A stretch of DNA of 64,000 nucleotides from Hippophae tibetana. Taxonomy: Eukaryota > Streptophyta > Magnoliopsida > Rosales > Elaeagnaceae. The DNA is taken from contig CM072810.1 in NCBI GenBank assembly GCA_037013495.1, forward strand, positions 104,870,898-104,934,897. Direction: 5' to 3'. This document shows, in pieces, positions 47,431-62,700 of this stretch; position 1 is the first letter of the stretch; every line of letters begins with the position of its first letter. Made by a program: the position numbers and the translations under genes. The notes under the pieces were generated by a model. It was given only the letters and a program-made list of their open reading frames with translations, was not told the DNA's origin and did not search any database.

Positions 47431-50030
47431 GTTGGGATTTCAATCTACCATAGTATTAAAAAATCATATAAAATAACTATTCAACAAACTATTAAACATA
47501 ACTAGTACCAAGAGAATGACATTAAATGAGCATAATATTGCTAGTATTAATAACCAAACGATTTAGGGGTACTTGTAATATAGTATACATGTATATTTTA
47601 ATTAATTATGTAATGGGATTCTATTTGTATCTTTAGTTTTAATGTATGAATTTTTATTACCTAAACAAATTTATAATTATAAAAAGTAACACGATTAAAA
47701 TTTATAAATAAAAATAATATCATAATAATATTTAAAGGGTCAAATTGAATATAATAAAATAATCATTATTCAATTTCAACGATTTTTAATATTAAATAAT
47801 ATACTAATTTTTTTAATAATAAAAATATATGAGTTAGATATAAAAATATTATTTTTATGATTATAAATTTTAAGTATATTATTTATATGTTTATAAATTT
47901 TAAGTATGTTATTTTAAAAAAAATTAAACTAACTACAAAAGAAATTGGAAAAAAAGAAAGTGAAAATTAAGAAATGTCTTTTGTGCGCAATAGGAATGTT
48001 GAGAAAAGGAAAGAAAAAACAATAGGCTAGGAACAAAGCGATGGTTTTTTTAATAAAATAGTAATTTGTATTATGTTTGAACTTATACATAAAATAGATT
48101 TAAAAGGCTCCTTGTTTATAAAAATTAAAAAATCAATAATCATAATTAATTTTTTAGGATGATTTCAAAAAATATTAATTTTTTTATATTTATGGTTAAA
48201 AAAAAAATTCAATGATTTTTGTTAAAAAAATTAATAATCTAATTAATGTTAATTAGACGTTAAATAAGCTAAAACTAATGAACTAAAAAATAATTCTTAC
48301 CATGGTTTAGAGTTTTTATTATATCTACACTTATTAAAACTCGTAATATTTAAAATATTTATCTCATATTATGAGTTTTTAAAATAAACTTAAATGATCA
48401 TTTCTCTATAATTCAAACCATACTTGAAGTTAATTGGGATTTGAAATAGAATATTTCTTATACAAATGTTAACATTTTCATTTCTTCTGGATGGTATTTA
48501 ATAAATTTTTTAACATCATTTGAATGTTTAGCCATTATATTTATTATGTTTTATGTTTGTTTTAATTAAATTTTTACATAATTTAAATTAACAATCAAAT
48601 TTTACAAATATACAAATATATATTAATGCATATTATTGTATATATAGGTATCAATGTAACAAAAGTTAATAGGCTAGTCGGCTACTGAGATGTTGGAGAT
48701 TTTTTTTTATCGTGCATTATCAGCTAACCATGTATGAAACTCAAACGTATTTTGCAAACTTTTTATGGTCGGAAGCGACGACGATAACGATGACAGCACA
48801 ATTTCAAACCCCTCCATAGGATACGAGTTTTATTCTCAATAAATTTGACAGAAATCAATTATATGTTATTATAAAATTAATCAAAATCAATCATATATTA
48901 AAAAAATCATTTAAAACTATACAAATGAAATGATATAATCTTTCCTTCTTGATTATTTTATAGTTACATTTTTTATACAAATTAAATGATATTATCTTTC
49001 ATATATATAACCACCCAACTAATTATTTGTTTCTTTTTTCTTATTATATTATATATTTATTATATATTTTTTTATTTTTATTCTACTATTATATAATTTT
49101 TATTAACCGGATATTCAGAAAGTGATAAATGTTTAATATTTTATCATAAATTTTATATCAAATAACACTTAAAATTTATATGTAATAATAAAAATAATAT
49201 TATAATAATATTAAATAAGTTAAATTAGATAAAATTTAACTTGAACGCCGTTCAATTAAACGATAATAAATGTGAAATGATAGGTTAAATTTTTTAATAA
49301 TAAAAATATATAAAATAATATGTTATATTTTTTAATAATAAAAATATATGAATTAGATATAAAATATCTTATTTTTATAATTATAAATTTTAAATGTATA
49401 ACTTTATTGTTTTACTTAAATTTTATTAGTTTTATTTTCATAAAAAATAATGTATTTTATATTGTATATAATTTAATTATTTTGTGTTACATCACAAATA
49501 ATTATATAAATATTTATTGATATTTTTATTTTTATTTCACATATTTGAATTTTTTTTATACATTCATTATAACTTATATTATTTGATTTTTTTTAATTTT
49601 TTGTACGTCTAAATAGATTAAATAACATAAAAATAGAATTAGAAATTTAATATATAATTTTACGATGAAATATTTAAAAATATTAAAATTTATAAATTTT
49701 TGAATAATCAATTATTATTTTTTGAACTTTTTTAATATTATTTTACCATAAATTTTATTATAGTTATTTAAATGGTGTTAAAATTATTTACTTTTATTTG
49801 AACATTAATACTTTTTACATTCTTGATCTTGATAATCTATTTTTTATTAATTATTATGATAAAATCTATTATTAAATTAAGTGTGGTTCTTAATAATTAA
49901 TAAAAAATTAATTTGATTTTAAGTGTGGATTGAATAGAGATTAGATAATACTATAACAAGAATACGAGTTCAAGACAATTCATTTTAGGAAAAGAAAAAA
50001 GAAAAAAATAAACGAGGAGAGGATGAAAAT
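47431..50030. other. probable Copia 5' LTR remnant, then AT-rich intergenic DNA
   Basis: The first few hundred bases after the primer binding site should be the 5' LTR of the antisense Copia, but no outer border could be set. The rest is over 75% A+T by eye, with no coding pattern. No second copy of any long element was recognised. Confidence 0.5.
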
Positions 50031-50781
50031 GGCAGCGCAGCTGTCTGTATTAAACATTGCTTATTTTAACGACCGGCTATGGCGTCGCACAAAACAGCTT
50101 CACGAGTAAACCAACCAATCCATTATTCTCTCTAGCTTTGTCTCATTGTGTAATGGCGGGAGCTCAGATCTGACCCTGTGCTCTCCAGCACTCTAAGGGC
50201 AATTTGCTTCCGAGTTTGGAACTGTGGCGCTATCGTAAGAGTACGTTCTTCTCTCTGTCCCTTTCCCTGAATACTCTTTCTAAGAATATTTCAACGAACG
50301 AACTAATAAATTAACAATTCAGTCCTTTTTACTACTGTTATTTTAATTATTTGTTTTATCAGAAACCGATTGTTTCACATTGGAATAGCTTCGTTTACTG
50401 TTTCATTCTGTCTCTCTCCGTGTCTCTTCTTTTTTGTTGGTATAGTTTCAAATCATTTTGACCTTCCACTTTTGGATCAAATTTAGTTTCTGTGAACTTA
50501 TAATTCGGCGGCTGTGTAAATTGAAAAGGGAAGGAAAGTAGAATTAGATTGTTTATATTCATAAACCGTAAAAACTTAATTATATAATAATCTGTAGGAA
50601 GTGATTATCTTTGTGTTGAAATTTTAATGGTTGAGATTCTGGTGAAAATAATGAAGCATTTTACGGCTCAAAATTTTCGGATATTTGTGTTTGTGCTCGG
50701 ATACTAGATAATAAAACAAATTGAGATGCTTAATTTTGTTAGCTGGAATTTCGGTGCAGGAAATTTTGAGTTGAACGAAAA
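50031..50781 (+). promoter_or_regulatory. NAP1 5' leader with 5' UTR intron
   Basis: GC content rises sharply at ~50.03 kb. A leader exon ends at 50234 (CTATC|GTAAGA) and a T/G-rich intron runs to the acceptor TGCAG at 50755-50759. Exon 2 then begins 22 bases before the first ATG at 50782. Leader introns are common in plant cytoskeletal genes. The transcription start is not defined and no strong TATA box was seen. Confidence 0.6.
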
Positions 50782-53700
50782 ATGATGGCAAAATCCCGAT
50801 CACATCTTTCAAGCCAAGACTCATCGTTGTCCCCAACTTCTGTAAGATCAAGAGAATGGGAAGGCCCATCAAGGTGGACTGAATACCTAGGTCCAGAATT
50901 GACATCTAGGAGCTCTAAAAACGCAGGTCAAGATGCTCGGGGTTCTGCTGGGTCTCATAAGGCTTTGAATATACAATGGGTAGTGCAACTGACGGAGGTG
51001 GCAGAAGGTCTTATGGCCAAAATGTATAGATTAAATCAAATATTGGACTATCCAGATACTGTTGGCCATGTGTTTTCAGAAGCATTCTGGAAAGCAGGGG
51101 TGTTCCCCAACCATCCAAGGTTTTGCATTTTGCTCTCAAAGAAGTTTCCGGAGCATTTTAGCAAGTTACAGCTTGAACGGGTAACAAATGATTTCTCTTT
51201 ATTTTGAACTAGGTTTATTAATAAAGAGGGAAGGTGTGTCCTTCTGATCGTGGGATACTGTGCAGGTTGATAAGGTTGGTTTGGAGTCTTTACTTGATAG
51301 TGCAGAACTCCATTTGCAATGCTTGGAACCATGGATTCAGGTATGGAGTTTTTACTTAACATTCGTTTTTTTTTTGTTTTATTGAGAAGTATTCATTAAG
51401 TGCATAACAAAGTAGCAAACTATTGGCTTGTCAATGTCTAGTGTAGCTTGTTTGAAGATTATATGTTGATGATGGTGTCTAAAATTAATGTTATCTTCGT
51501 ATCTCACCTAACCTAGGAGCTAGCTACCTACTGGTAAATCCTGAATTTAAACCATGGATAAGAAACACTTCATGGCTGCACTTTCCTGTGTTAATGTTTA
51601 TATGAAAAGTTCTTCATAGAAGCTGTTGCTAGAAAAATACATTGCTCACTGCTGCTTTGCTGGATTGACTTTTTCTTGATGAAACTTGTATGCATTTTCA
51701 TTAATTGCTTTCCTAAATATGGAACAGATGCTTCTTGACTTGATGGTGTACCGAGAGCAAGCACTAAGACTTATATTGGATCTAAGCAGTACTGTCATTA
51801 CCTTGTTGGTAAGTCTCAGTATTACTTCTTGGCCTTTATTGTACCTTCTGTTTCATAGGCTCAACTATATGGTGCAATTTTAGGGGATATAGAAATGGAG
51901 AGAGAAGAAAACGAGAGAGAAAGAATCAAGATAGAACGGAAAAGAAGAAGAAAATAAAATAAAAATAAAGCCTAGGTTATGGGTTACCCATGTGATTGAG
52001 GGACAAGTATTTGTCTCAAGGACACAAGCTTAACTAATTATAGTATTAAATTAGGCTAAACTACTTAATTAGTTCCCAACCTCCGTAAGTCTACATGACA
52101 TATCTAATAACTTAGTGCAGTATTTTGCAGCCTCATCAGAATTCGCTCATACTTCATGCTTTTATGGATCTATTTTGTTCGTTTGTCCGTGTGAATCTTT
52201 TTGCAGAAAAGGTAAATTTACCTTTGCATGCTCTGTGTTTGTGTTGATAAAATATGCACATAATTAAAATCGTGTCAAATTTTGTGTGCTTTAAGTTGTT
52301 TTTGGTCAGTTCTGCTTACTCAATAACTATACCAGATTCCAAGGAGGATGATACTACAAGTGTATAATCTTTTGCATGCAATGTCCAGAGATGACCAAGA
52401 TTGTGACTTTTACCATCGGTAAGGATAAGTTTTACTTAGAAATATGTCACTTCCACTTGACATTTATTGCTCTTTATACTTTTTTTTTAGCTCAGGATTA
52501 TCTTTGGAAGCTTTTGCAGGACATATATTATGCTTTTTTTAGCATCGTCAGATCATTTGTTGCATAATTTATTTTGATAAATTATTTCAGTTTTTTAACT
52601 GGATCCTTGTAAGTACCTTTCTCAATGACAGGTTGGTCCAATTTATAGATTCTTATGATCCACCACTGAGAGGATTACAAGAAGATCTCAATTTTGTGAG
52701 CCCACGTATTGGAGAGGTTTATCTCATCCTTTAACTTCTAAATAATCCAATAGTCTACTTTTATTGTTACTAAGATCACCCCCCTTGTTTTTAGGGTTAT
52801 CTGCAGAAATTCAATGAGATTTTTATATTTTTCATTGTTAATGCAAAATCAGAAGTTTCATATTTGGTTAATTGATTGGGAATCAGTATTTTTTTTGGCC
52901 CTCGTTTTAAGCTACCATTTTACATGGATATAGTCACCAGTTTATAATCCTAACTCTAACCGACCTCTTTTTTTTTTAATCGTTTACTTTTACACAAAAA
53001 TGCTTTCAACAACCATAGTGTCAGAGAAGATATACTAGTTACTTATAGTTTAGTTTTCTTTCTCAGGTACTAGAAGCTATAGGTCCCGTTATTTTTCTTT
53101 CGACAGATACAAGGAAGCTCAGAAATGAAGGTTTTTTGAGTCCTTATCATCCTCGGTATCCAGACATTCTTACTAATTCTGCTCACCCAATGGTAGTTGC
53201 TTTTTTTAAATGGTTTTATCATAAGTTAGTTCTTTTATTGCTATTATCAAAGTCCCATTGCCAATGGTACCATCATTGACTATGGCTTCATATTGTGCTC
53301 CTTCAGAGAGCTCAAGATCTAGCAAATGTAACACCATACCGAGAATGGGTATTGTTTGGATATCTTGTTTGTCCGGATGAGTTGCTTCGTGCCACCAGCA
53401 TTGATATTGCTATGGTAGATTCCAATTCTTTGTCTTGTTTTAGCTATTGTTTTTATGTAATGATATTTGTTAGAATGTATAAAAGACATGTTGGCTCGTC
53501 TCAACTTAAGCTTTTGAAATGATTGGTTTCCTAACAACATGTTAGAGCAGAGGTCCTATGTTCAAGCCCTTGCAACCCCTATTATTGAATTTTAAGTATT
53601 GAGCCTATGTAGAACCCACACTTGTAGAGCCCATACTTGAGAGGAGAGTGTTAGAATATATGTTGGCTCATCTTCCAACAAATTATGCTTTTCGATGATT

Positions 53701-56700
53701 AGTTTTCCAACAAATTCTAACAACATTTAACTTCAAAATAACATATGTCGATAGGAACATAGTATATATGGATTTTATGACAATCATTCATGTTTTAAGC
53801 CGTATCTTAAAATATTGTATTCACATATCTTTAAATTCAAATGACAAGTTAACGATTAAAAACTAACTTTACTTATCTTGTTGAAAGGTTAGCTCTGATA
53901 TCTTAATAAACAAGTAATGTTGTCGATTATTTGACCATAAATTCATGATAGAGAGCTAAGCTAAGTGAAAAAAATAGAAGAAAAAAAGAGTGTTAGAGAC
54001 GAACTAGCACTTGGAGCAATAACTTTCGGTGGTTTACATTTGAATATCTAAAGTCTATGGAATTAGGTAAAGATAGAAGGTAACATTAGCCCACAAAATT
54101 AGTTAAGCATGCTTGAGGAGAGAAACCGAGATAAATGTAATTATGGTAGTCATATCCACATGAAAACCCTAGTTGAATCACAAAATTTCCAAAAATATAA
54201 CTAAAATTTTTCCCAGAAGTAATGAAGCCTAATTATGTAACCTTGTTTTCCATCCAAAAGACATTATAGTAGTAATTAGTTTATTAAGGCTCCTTAAGTT
54301 CAAATCTAATTCTTGCATATGTATTTCCAAGAGGCCAAATGAGGTCTTGATCACATTGTGAAAAGAGAGCTGTTATGCATAGGTACCGAAGAGTAGAAAA
54401 GTTAATTTGATGCAGTTCCTGAATTTTCTCATAATAAATGCATATTATCATTTAAACACGTATTATCATTTTACTTGTCAAGATTTTTCTTTTACCTTCA
54501 TTAAATGTAATTTTTTTACCAATTAAGTTGAAGAGAGAGTGCTATTAAAAAAAAAGTTGAAAATGGGGTACTCCTTTTCACTTAAATGCTGCATGCTTGT
54601 TCTCTTTAGTTTTTATTTTCCCGTTTTAGTTGTTCTTTTAATACTTTTCGTTAACTTCAGGTTGTACTAAAGGAGAACCTAGTGCTTACTTTATTCAGGG
54701 ATGAGGTGTGTTCCATCTTCTTTCATCCTTATGTGATTTTAGCTGTAATCTTCATATGACGTAGTTGACTGTTCTTGTGACCTGGATTATGCAGTACATT
54801 CTTGTGCATGAAGAATATAAATTACATGTTCTACCACGAGTATTAGAAACAAAAAAGATGGCAAAATCTGGACGTGCTAAGCAAAAGGAAGCAGATCTGG
54901 AATATAGTGTTGCAAGGCAGGTTGAGAAAATGATAAGGTATCCTGTTTTTGTTCCCTGGGGAACAAAAAATAAAAAATAATATTTAATGGCCTACTTATT
55001 TATCATTGACTTAGTGTTTTATAATTTTTCCTTTATAGTAAAAATAAAAAATACTACGAAAATTTAAAATATCTATCCCCATTTTCTAATGGAGATCCCC
55101 GATACGTCCCACAAGGTTTTTTAAGTGAGGATGGAGGGTAAGTTCTAAATTGGGGATGGGGAAGGGAGAGGAGGTCCCACCTTCACCCCATTGATGACCC
55201 TAGTTCCCCCTAATGTTTTACATTCTATATTCTTGGATAACCTTGAAGCTCGGCATGTCAATGAAGAATAAGCTGAATCATACTTTTGGTGTGGAATGCT
55301 AGATTTGCAATTGTCATGAAATAATTAGATGAACTGTACAATTATTTTACTTTAGTTTTGGGTTTATAAAATGGATTCTGGATCGGTGACTTTGTATTCT
55401 GGCTAGAGACAAATCTAACAGAAAGCTAAAGGAAATCTGATGAAAAACTACACCTTAAATTTGAGTCCTTGAAATATGTTGGAATGAACTACTCCAATTT
55501 TCTTTTCTGAAATTTTTACCTGCTAAATTGATATATTCTCCTTTTTTGAAAAGGTAAGCTGGAAGTTATACTTAAAGTTTAAGTAGAAATTGGATATTCC
55601 AGTGTACCTTGTATATTAATTATAGCAACATAGGAATTAGCCCCTGTGCAGATCCTCATCAGCACCTTTCTTGAATTGATTGTTAATAATCTTCTTTCAT
55701 TAATATGACATGGTTTTCATCCAATCACTCCGTACCATTTGGATTGAACTTTATAAGCTTGATGAATGTAGTGAAGTGCACGAGCAAGCATTACTCTCAT
55801 GTGATGCCATACATCGTGAAAGGAGGATCTTATTGAAGCAAGAGATAGGGAGAATGGTGCTTTTTTTCACGGATCAACCTAGTTTATTGGCTCCAAACAC
55901 ACAGGTCAATACCATCACAGACTTCTTTAGACATACTAATAGGGACGAATCTGATAGATGGACCTTGTTATCTTTTTCGTTTTTATTATTGTAACTGTGG
56001 TGCTTCATTATTTCTTTAGTATTCTGGTAGTTTTGCCGACACACACTTACCACTCACCAAAACTAATTTCTGTACTCTATTCTTATTCTTATTATTATTT
56101 TTTAATTTTCTTCTGGAAAAATACCTTTCTTGATGTGTGGACAACCTGCTACTTTTTCCTTTCAAGACCCCCCCCTCTCTCTCCCCTCTCCTCTCTTCTA
56201 TCTGCTTATTGCTTAATTTGGGAAATGCAGTCTGTTGTGGTAGGAAAAAAGGCTTCATATCTTGAACATGTACAACATCTAGTAATATATAATTGAAACC
56301 TGCTGAAGCTTTTCCATTATTATTTTATAGTGATAATTTGTCTCTTGCTATGTTTTTCATTTAGTAGGTTTTTATGTCTTTTGGATTGATTTACGTATGG
56401 AAGGAAGTCTGTAGGTTAGTGATTTTACTTAGACTAGTTCTAGTTGGTGTTGTCCTAACTGACAGAATGCATTAAACAGATGGTGTTCTCTGCATTGGCT
56501 TTTGCTCAATGTGAAGTCATGTGGTATTTTCAACATATAGGAATTGTATCATCAAAACCCAAAGCTGCTCGCATGGTATCGGTTGAAATAGTAAGTCAAG
56601 TTATTTGTCTCTGTACTTATCACATCTGTCATCATTAACTTTGCTGTTTAAATCTTAGATTGTCAAATGTTAAGCATGTTCTCCACTCTTCAATCATTGC

Positions 56701-59700
56701 AGGATCCAAGTGATCCAACTATTGGGTTCTTATTAGATGGAATGAACTGTCTCTGCTGTTTAGTGCGCAAGTATATTGCAGGTGAGAATAAAACCTTAGA
56801 TATCCATGATTTGCGTATTGTAAAACTTCAACTACCTGGATTGTATACTAAAAATAAAGTTGTGGTCACATATGCTAATATTTGGAGTTCACAATTATCT
56901 GGGATGTTTTCTTGTAAAATGCATCTGAATTATTTATTGAAAGATCCATCTTTTCCATTCTTTGAGAAGTTTGTTCTGTTCGCAAATCTATGCTTCCCAA
57001 AAGGTGGTTGGTAATTCTTAGCAAGCTTAGTACATGTGATAAACCTCAACTTAAACTTCCTTTAGCTTGCCTCTCTCTGCCTTGTTGTGTGATGTGCAAG
57101 AAAAATCAAGAGATGAACCCTTTGGGTGGGCTGGAACACTCTCCGGCTGCATATTCGGTGTGGACAAAGCTGCATATTTTTACCTTATATGCTCTTTTAT
57201 AATGATGAAATTTGTTTTTTTCTTAGCGTTTATGTTGGTTCATACAAAAGTTCTCTCATGTGTTTTGCAGCAATACGAGGTTATGCATTATCATATCTTT
57301 CTTCTTGTGCTGGTCGAATACGATTCTTGCTGGGCACTCCAGGAATGGTGGCGCTTGATCTAGATGCCAGCTTGAAAGTATTTTTTAAGAAGATCCTTCA
57401 GCACCTTGAAAACATTCCGAAACCACAGGGTGAAAATGTTTCTTCCATCACACGTGATCTATCTGTAAGAATTCTGTGCAGATCCTATTATATTTAAACC
57501 TAATGTCATGAGAAATTATTTTTGGTGCAGGACTCTTACTACTATGCTGGGTTAGGATATGTCTCTTAAATAAAATCTTATTGTAATAGAATCTTCTTTT
57601 AGCTTTAAGGTGGATGATCAAATCACGTGATTGGTTGGGACCACTACCTCAGTGTGGCCCATAATCAATGAATAACTACTCAACAATTTGTTATTATTTT
57701 ATTTAATTAGTTTAGATTAATATCTAACTAGTGGATACTTCCATAGTTTTATTTATTTATTTGGTGATACAAAATAAATATGCAGATGTATTTTATTTTT
57801 AAGGACTTTCTTTTTTCATTTTCTTAAATTAGGAGGTCCCCCCACTTCCTTCTAATGTTAAAAGGATTATTGTTTGCACTGAAAATTGAGGCCTTCACAT
57901 GCTTGTTTCTCCATGTGGGGAAGGTCCTGAATACCAGAGTTATGTTCTTGTTTGTTTACGTTATTAACTGGTCCAGAACATTCAATTAATTATCTCAAAA
58001 GCTTTCACAAGCATCATTTATTTAGAAATGGTTTTCATATATATTTGTTCATCGAATTGCTTTAAATCATTCTCAGTTGAGATGATTCTATTAAATAATC
58101 TATTTCTATTGCCTGTATTTTATTTGTTAACCTAATTCTGGTTTCTGTCTTTAGTTATTGATTGAATTGGTGATAAACTATTAACTTTCTAACGTTAATT
58201 AGGATTTTCGAAAAGATTGGTTATCTATCTTGATGATAGTTACGTCTTCTCGTTCATCTATAAACATAAGACATTTGGAGAAAGCTACAGTTTCGACAGG
58301 GAAGGAAGGCTTACTTTCAGAGGGGAATGCTGCACACAATTGGTCCAGGTGCTCATTTTGACTTTGTCTTGCGACTATGAGAGTATGATAGGGCCATAGT
58401 CTAATTATGACCTGGTTAAACTTTACAATATTATAATTTATTTTAGGTTTTAATTTCTAGAAGGCTCAAGTATTCTCATACCTTTATTGTCTAGTGTCTT
58501 TCATATGTGTTAAGTTGCGTCATGCTGTAATCAGTTTATGCTTGTAATATTAAGTTAATTGGGTAAGATTATTAAAGTTGCACGTACATGCTTATGCAGA
58601 AAAAGACATAACATCCAAAATTTCTCTCTTTCAATCACAGATGTGTTGATGAACTCGAGAATCAGTTATCAAAGCATGGAAGTCTTAAAAAGTTGTATTT
58701 TTATCATCCCCACCTCACAGCTGTAAGTTTTTCCCCCACTACTGATATGTTAACTAGGCATCTCCTCAATGTCACTAATAATTTTCTTCAATAAATATTC
58801 TAACTTTAGCTTTGTTGATTTTAGATTTTCAGGAACACTATGTTTGGCCCAGAAGGACGCCCTCAGCATTGTTGTGCATGGCTTGGTGTTGCTAGTAGTT
58901 TTTCTGAGTGTGCATCCTCCATTGTTCCGGAAGAGGTGATTGTTAATAATCTGAAGCTATTTTCAGCTCTCTCTTTTTCTCTTGACCAGAAACATTAAGT
59001 TTATTGAAAATAATCAAATCAAAGCTCTACGAGTGGACAAGCAGTCCATGACTGGACGCTGTAACTTTTCCATGCCAGAAAATAACAGGAAAAAACCAAG
59101 TTACAACGAGAATTCAAAAACCAAATCCATGTTAAAACAAATATAGTTCCTTCAGATCAAGAAATGCACACCTTCTTGTTACCTAATAACAAACTATGAA
59201 ATCTTTTTCACTTAAAACCGGTGTCCACAAAGAGACTAATCCCCCCCTCCCTTGCTGTCTTTGAAAAATCCCTGCACTACATAGCAGGAAAAAAGGCAAA
59301 AACACCAAGAACAGATCACAATCATACACCACAAGACCATACAATCTTTGTTTTCTTCCCATTCCCATGAACAGAAGCTGTCTAGCAGTTGTGACTTCCC
59401 TGAAGCTGAAACTTCCCGCTTCAAACCTGTTTTACTTTGTAACTCAATCCATGTATACTTTGCAACTCGACATTGCATCAAAACATGATGATTGGCTTCA
59501 GAACTCTCTTGCTAGATAGCATAGCAGATATGAGGAAAAGGAAAGTACAGGGATGCTTCTATTGAAACACGTTACATGTGTTCAATTTACCAGTATCAAT
59601 TAACTATTCAAACATTTTATTTTACTTGGTACTGTGGACTTGCTAATATGTATGATGATCCAATCATAGAAATGCCAAAACATCATTCATAACGTACTAA

Positions 59701-62700
59701 AGTTCTCTCTCTCTTTTTTAATAAAACATGCTGAAGCCATCATGACAAAATAACCATGGCCCTTTTCAGGGTTGAATGAACAGTGGTATCCTTTTCATAT
59801 TTGTTTCCTCGACATTCATACATACTGTAGATATATAAAATAGGTTTATGTAGAAGAGAATATTAAAAAATCGAAATAGGCAAAGAGGAGAACTAGAAAA
59901 TCAAATGAAGATATTCTAATTCTCATTTATAATAATATTGAGAGATTACATGTATATTTATAGTAGTAATAACATTGAAACCCTAATCCTAATAGGACTT
60001 TAAATAAGACTCGTAAGCTATTAAGGAAACATAATAATAATTACATAGTATCTAACCCTAATAGTTTCCTACACTAATGAGGAAACTAAATATTAATATC
60101 TATTATTTCAATTTTTTCCCTTAAGTTGAACATAGATAGGTTTAGCTTGAACAATTACAAAAGACATTAACATAGAAATCAGCAAAAACAATCCGTCACA
60201 CGTGAAGTTGAATTTCAAAGCTGCTTAAAATAGTCTTGCCAAGAGTGTAAAAGTAATCATTGAGCCAACCAGAAATAACTGAAAATAATGGATTATTTTA
60301 CTTTGCTCTGAACAACAACATTGAGTGAAGTCGTAGGCCACATGTATTAGAACATTCTTAGGAGTGTAGAGTGACACAGATAAATCCCAAAGACACCAAA
60401 AGCAATAGAAGATGTGATCAGATAGGATAAACAATAGTAAAATCACACAAAAAATGACTTTCTGAAAATCAAGATACAGGCGGTTAAGGGATAGCAATGT
60501 AGATAGCGACAACTACAAGCAAACCAATGTTGGCTTAAGTTGCCATCGACACATGCAGAAGAAGACACTCTAATTATCTCCTCAAGTTAGAGCATAAATA
60601 TAAAACATATCTAACTTGAATAGTGAGATATAAAAGAATATTCTGATAATAAAGAACCTTATCATAGGACATTAGTAGTAGAACTCGAATTTTATCTAGT
60701 TCAAAATGATCACCCCTTAAATAGGCATAGATAAATATATAACCAAACAATCTTCAATCAATTAAATTGTAACCTCAACTAGTGCAATAACTCGTAAAGC
60801 AGTAACGGTACCAAAATATATCAAACTATACTAGAGACAAGAAATCCAACTAAATCATAGAAGAACCAACAATATCATAAAATATTGATGGTAGATGACG
60901 ATACAAGAAACTCTCCTTACCGTCTGATCGTGTGGATACTTAACAACAGCAGATCTCAAACTGACATATTGCTAGAGGTGAATAAAGGCTCATGGGTGGT
61001 TGATCAACTACGGCATAAGTAGCTAGGTGATTGATTGAGAAACTAAGGGTTTGAGGAGGCGACTAGTCCTATCGACAACATCTTTGGTAGAAAGGATTTA
61101 GATAGTGGTGGCAACCCATTCGATGGCAACTATTGTCAAGGTTGTGGCAGCAAGTGGACAAATATATGGGTAGAAGTCAACGTTGGCTAGGTTTTGATTC
61201 TACCCCCCTTCCCGGCTCTACCTGAATTTATTTATTTTAGAATAGTAATCTGATTTTTTTTCTATAGAATAGCGATTTTTTTTAATAATAAAAGAACAAC
61301 TGGGAAGAGAGAATAAAACAAGGGTTTACAAAATAAAATAAAAGTGCTCGAATCAAACACGGATCTGATACTGAGTAGAAATATAAAATAGGTCTATGCG
61401 GAAGTAAATATATAAAAATCAAAATAGGTACAGAGGAGAATTAGAAAATCAAATGAGAACATTTTAATTTTCATTCATTATAATACTAAGAGGTTACATG
61501 TGTATTTATAGGAGTAATAAGAATGAAACCTTAATCCTAATAAGAATCTAAATAAGACTCCTAAACTAATAAAGAAACATAATAATAATTATGTAATATT
61601 TAACCCTAATATTTCCAACAACAATGAGGAAATTAAATATTAACATCTAATATTCCAATTCATACCTTGCCTATCTTAGACTGCCAGCATATTACATCTA
61701 ATTTTTTATTGCTAGCAGGTAACTAAAATTGGTCGAGATGCAGTCCTGTATGTTGAATCTCTCATTGAGTCTATAATGGGGGGACTGGAGGGCCTCATCA
61801 ATATCCTTGATTCAGAAGGAGGATTTGGCGCACTGGAGATGCAGGTAGTTGCTTGTACTTTATTCTAACAGGAGAAACATTAAATAGCAGTTGTCACTTG
61901 TGTGTCCTAAGAGTAAGTTTATGGTTATCTCAGCTTTTCCCAGAGCAAGCGGCTGCATTTATGAACTATAAATCAAGAACTCAAGTGGCTTCAGCTAAAT
62001 CTCCTAAAGGTGTAGCTTTGTTTCCTTTGCCAGGCAACGAGAGCCATCCTGAAAATAATACTTCTATCAAAATGTAAGTTCTCTCTTTTACTGTTTCAGG
62101 AAGTTAGAAGTTCATAGCTCCTACTGTTGTGCGATATTTTAATTTCTAAGGGTTCACCACTTCTAAAGGCATATATTATGATGTTTCTTATAAAGAAAGC
62201 TTGTTGGAGGTTGGCCAACTTTAGTTCTAATATTGATTTTATATATACAACAAATATGTAAATATTCAGACGATTGACTTTATAAAAATAAGAACATTGC
62301 AGATGATTGACATGGTTTCCCTGGTAACTGTAGGTTGGAAGCTGCAATGCAGAGGCTGACCAATTTATGCTCAGTTTTGAATGATATGGAGCCCATATGT
62401 GTCCTAAATCATGTCTTTGTCTTGAGGGAGGTTAGCATACCATAGTTTCCTTTTCTTTTCATGATTATTTAATAGTCACTTGTGTGAATTGTGATAAAGA
62501 AATTTGACGAAGACATTTCATAATTTTTTTAGAGATTTCTGCTTTTATTTTTTGGTTTTGTTCGTTCTTTCTGTCAGTGATATTAATTCTTTCACCTATT
62601 TTGTTCATTCAAAATTCCCAATACCCTGTTCTTTTCTAATTGCTGTGTAACGGTAGATAGTATTTGTTTTTTTTACTATAGTTTCATAATAGTAGCTGGC

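Noticed and set aside
50624..50905. 93-codon minus-strand frame
   Set aside because: It is antisense to NAP1 exon 1 and its leader. The plus strand has a clear NAP1 match.
60225..60512. 95-codon minus-strand frame rich in Leu, Phe and Cys
   Set aside because: It lies in the interior of the non-autonomous LTR element. There is no retrotransposon motif and the hydrophobic composition fits chance translation of AT-rich DNA.
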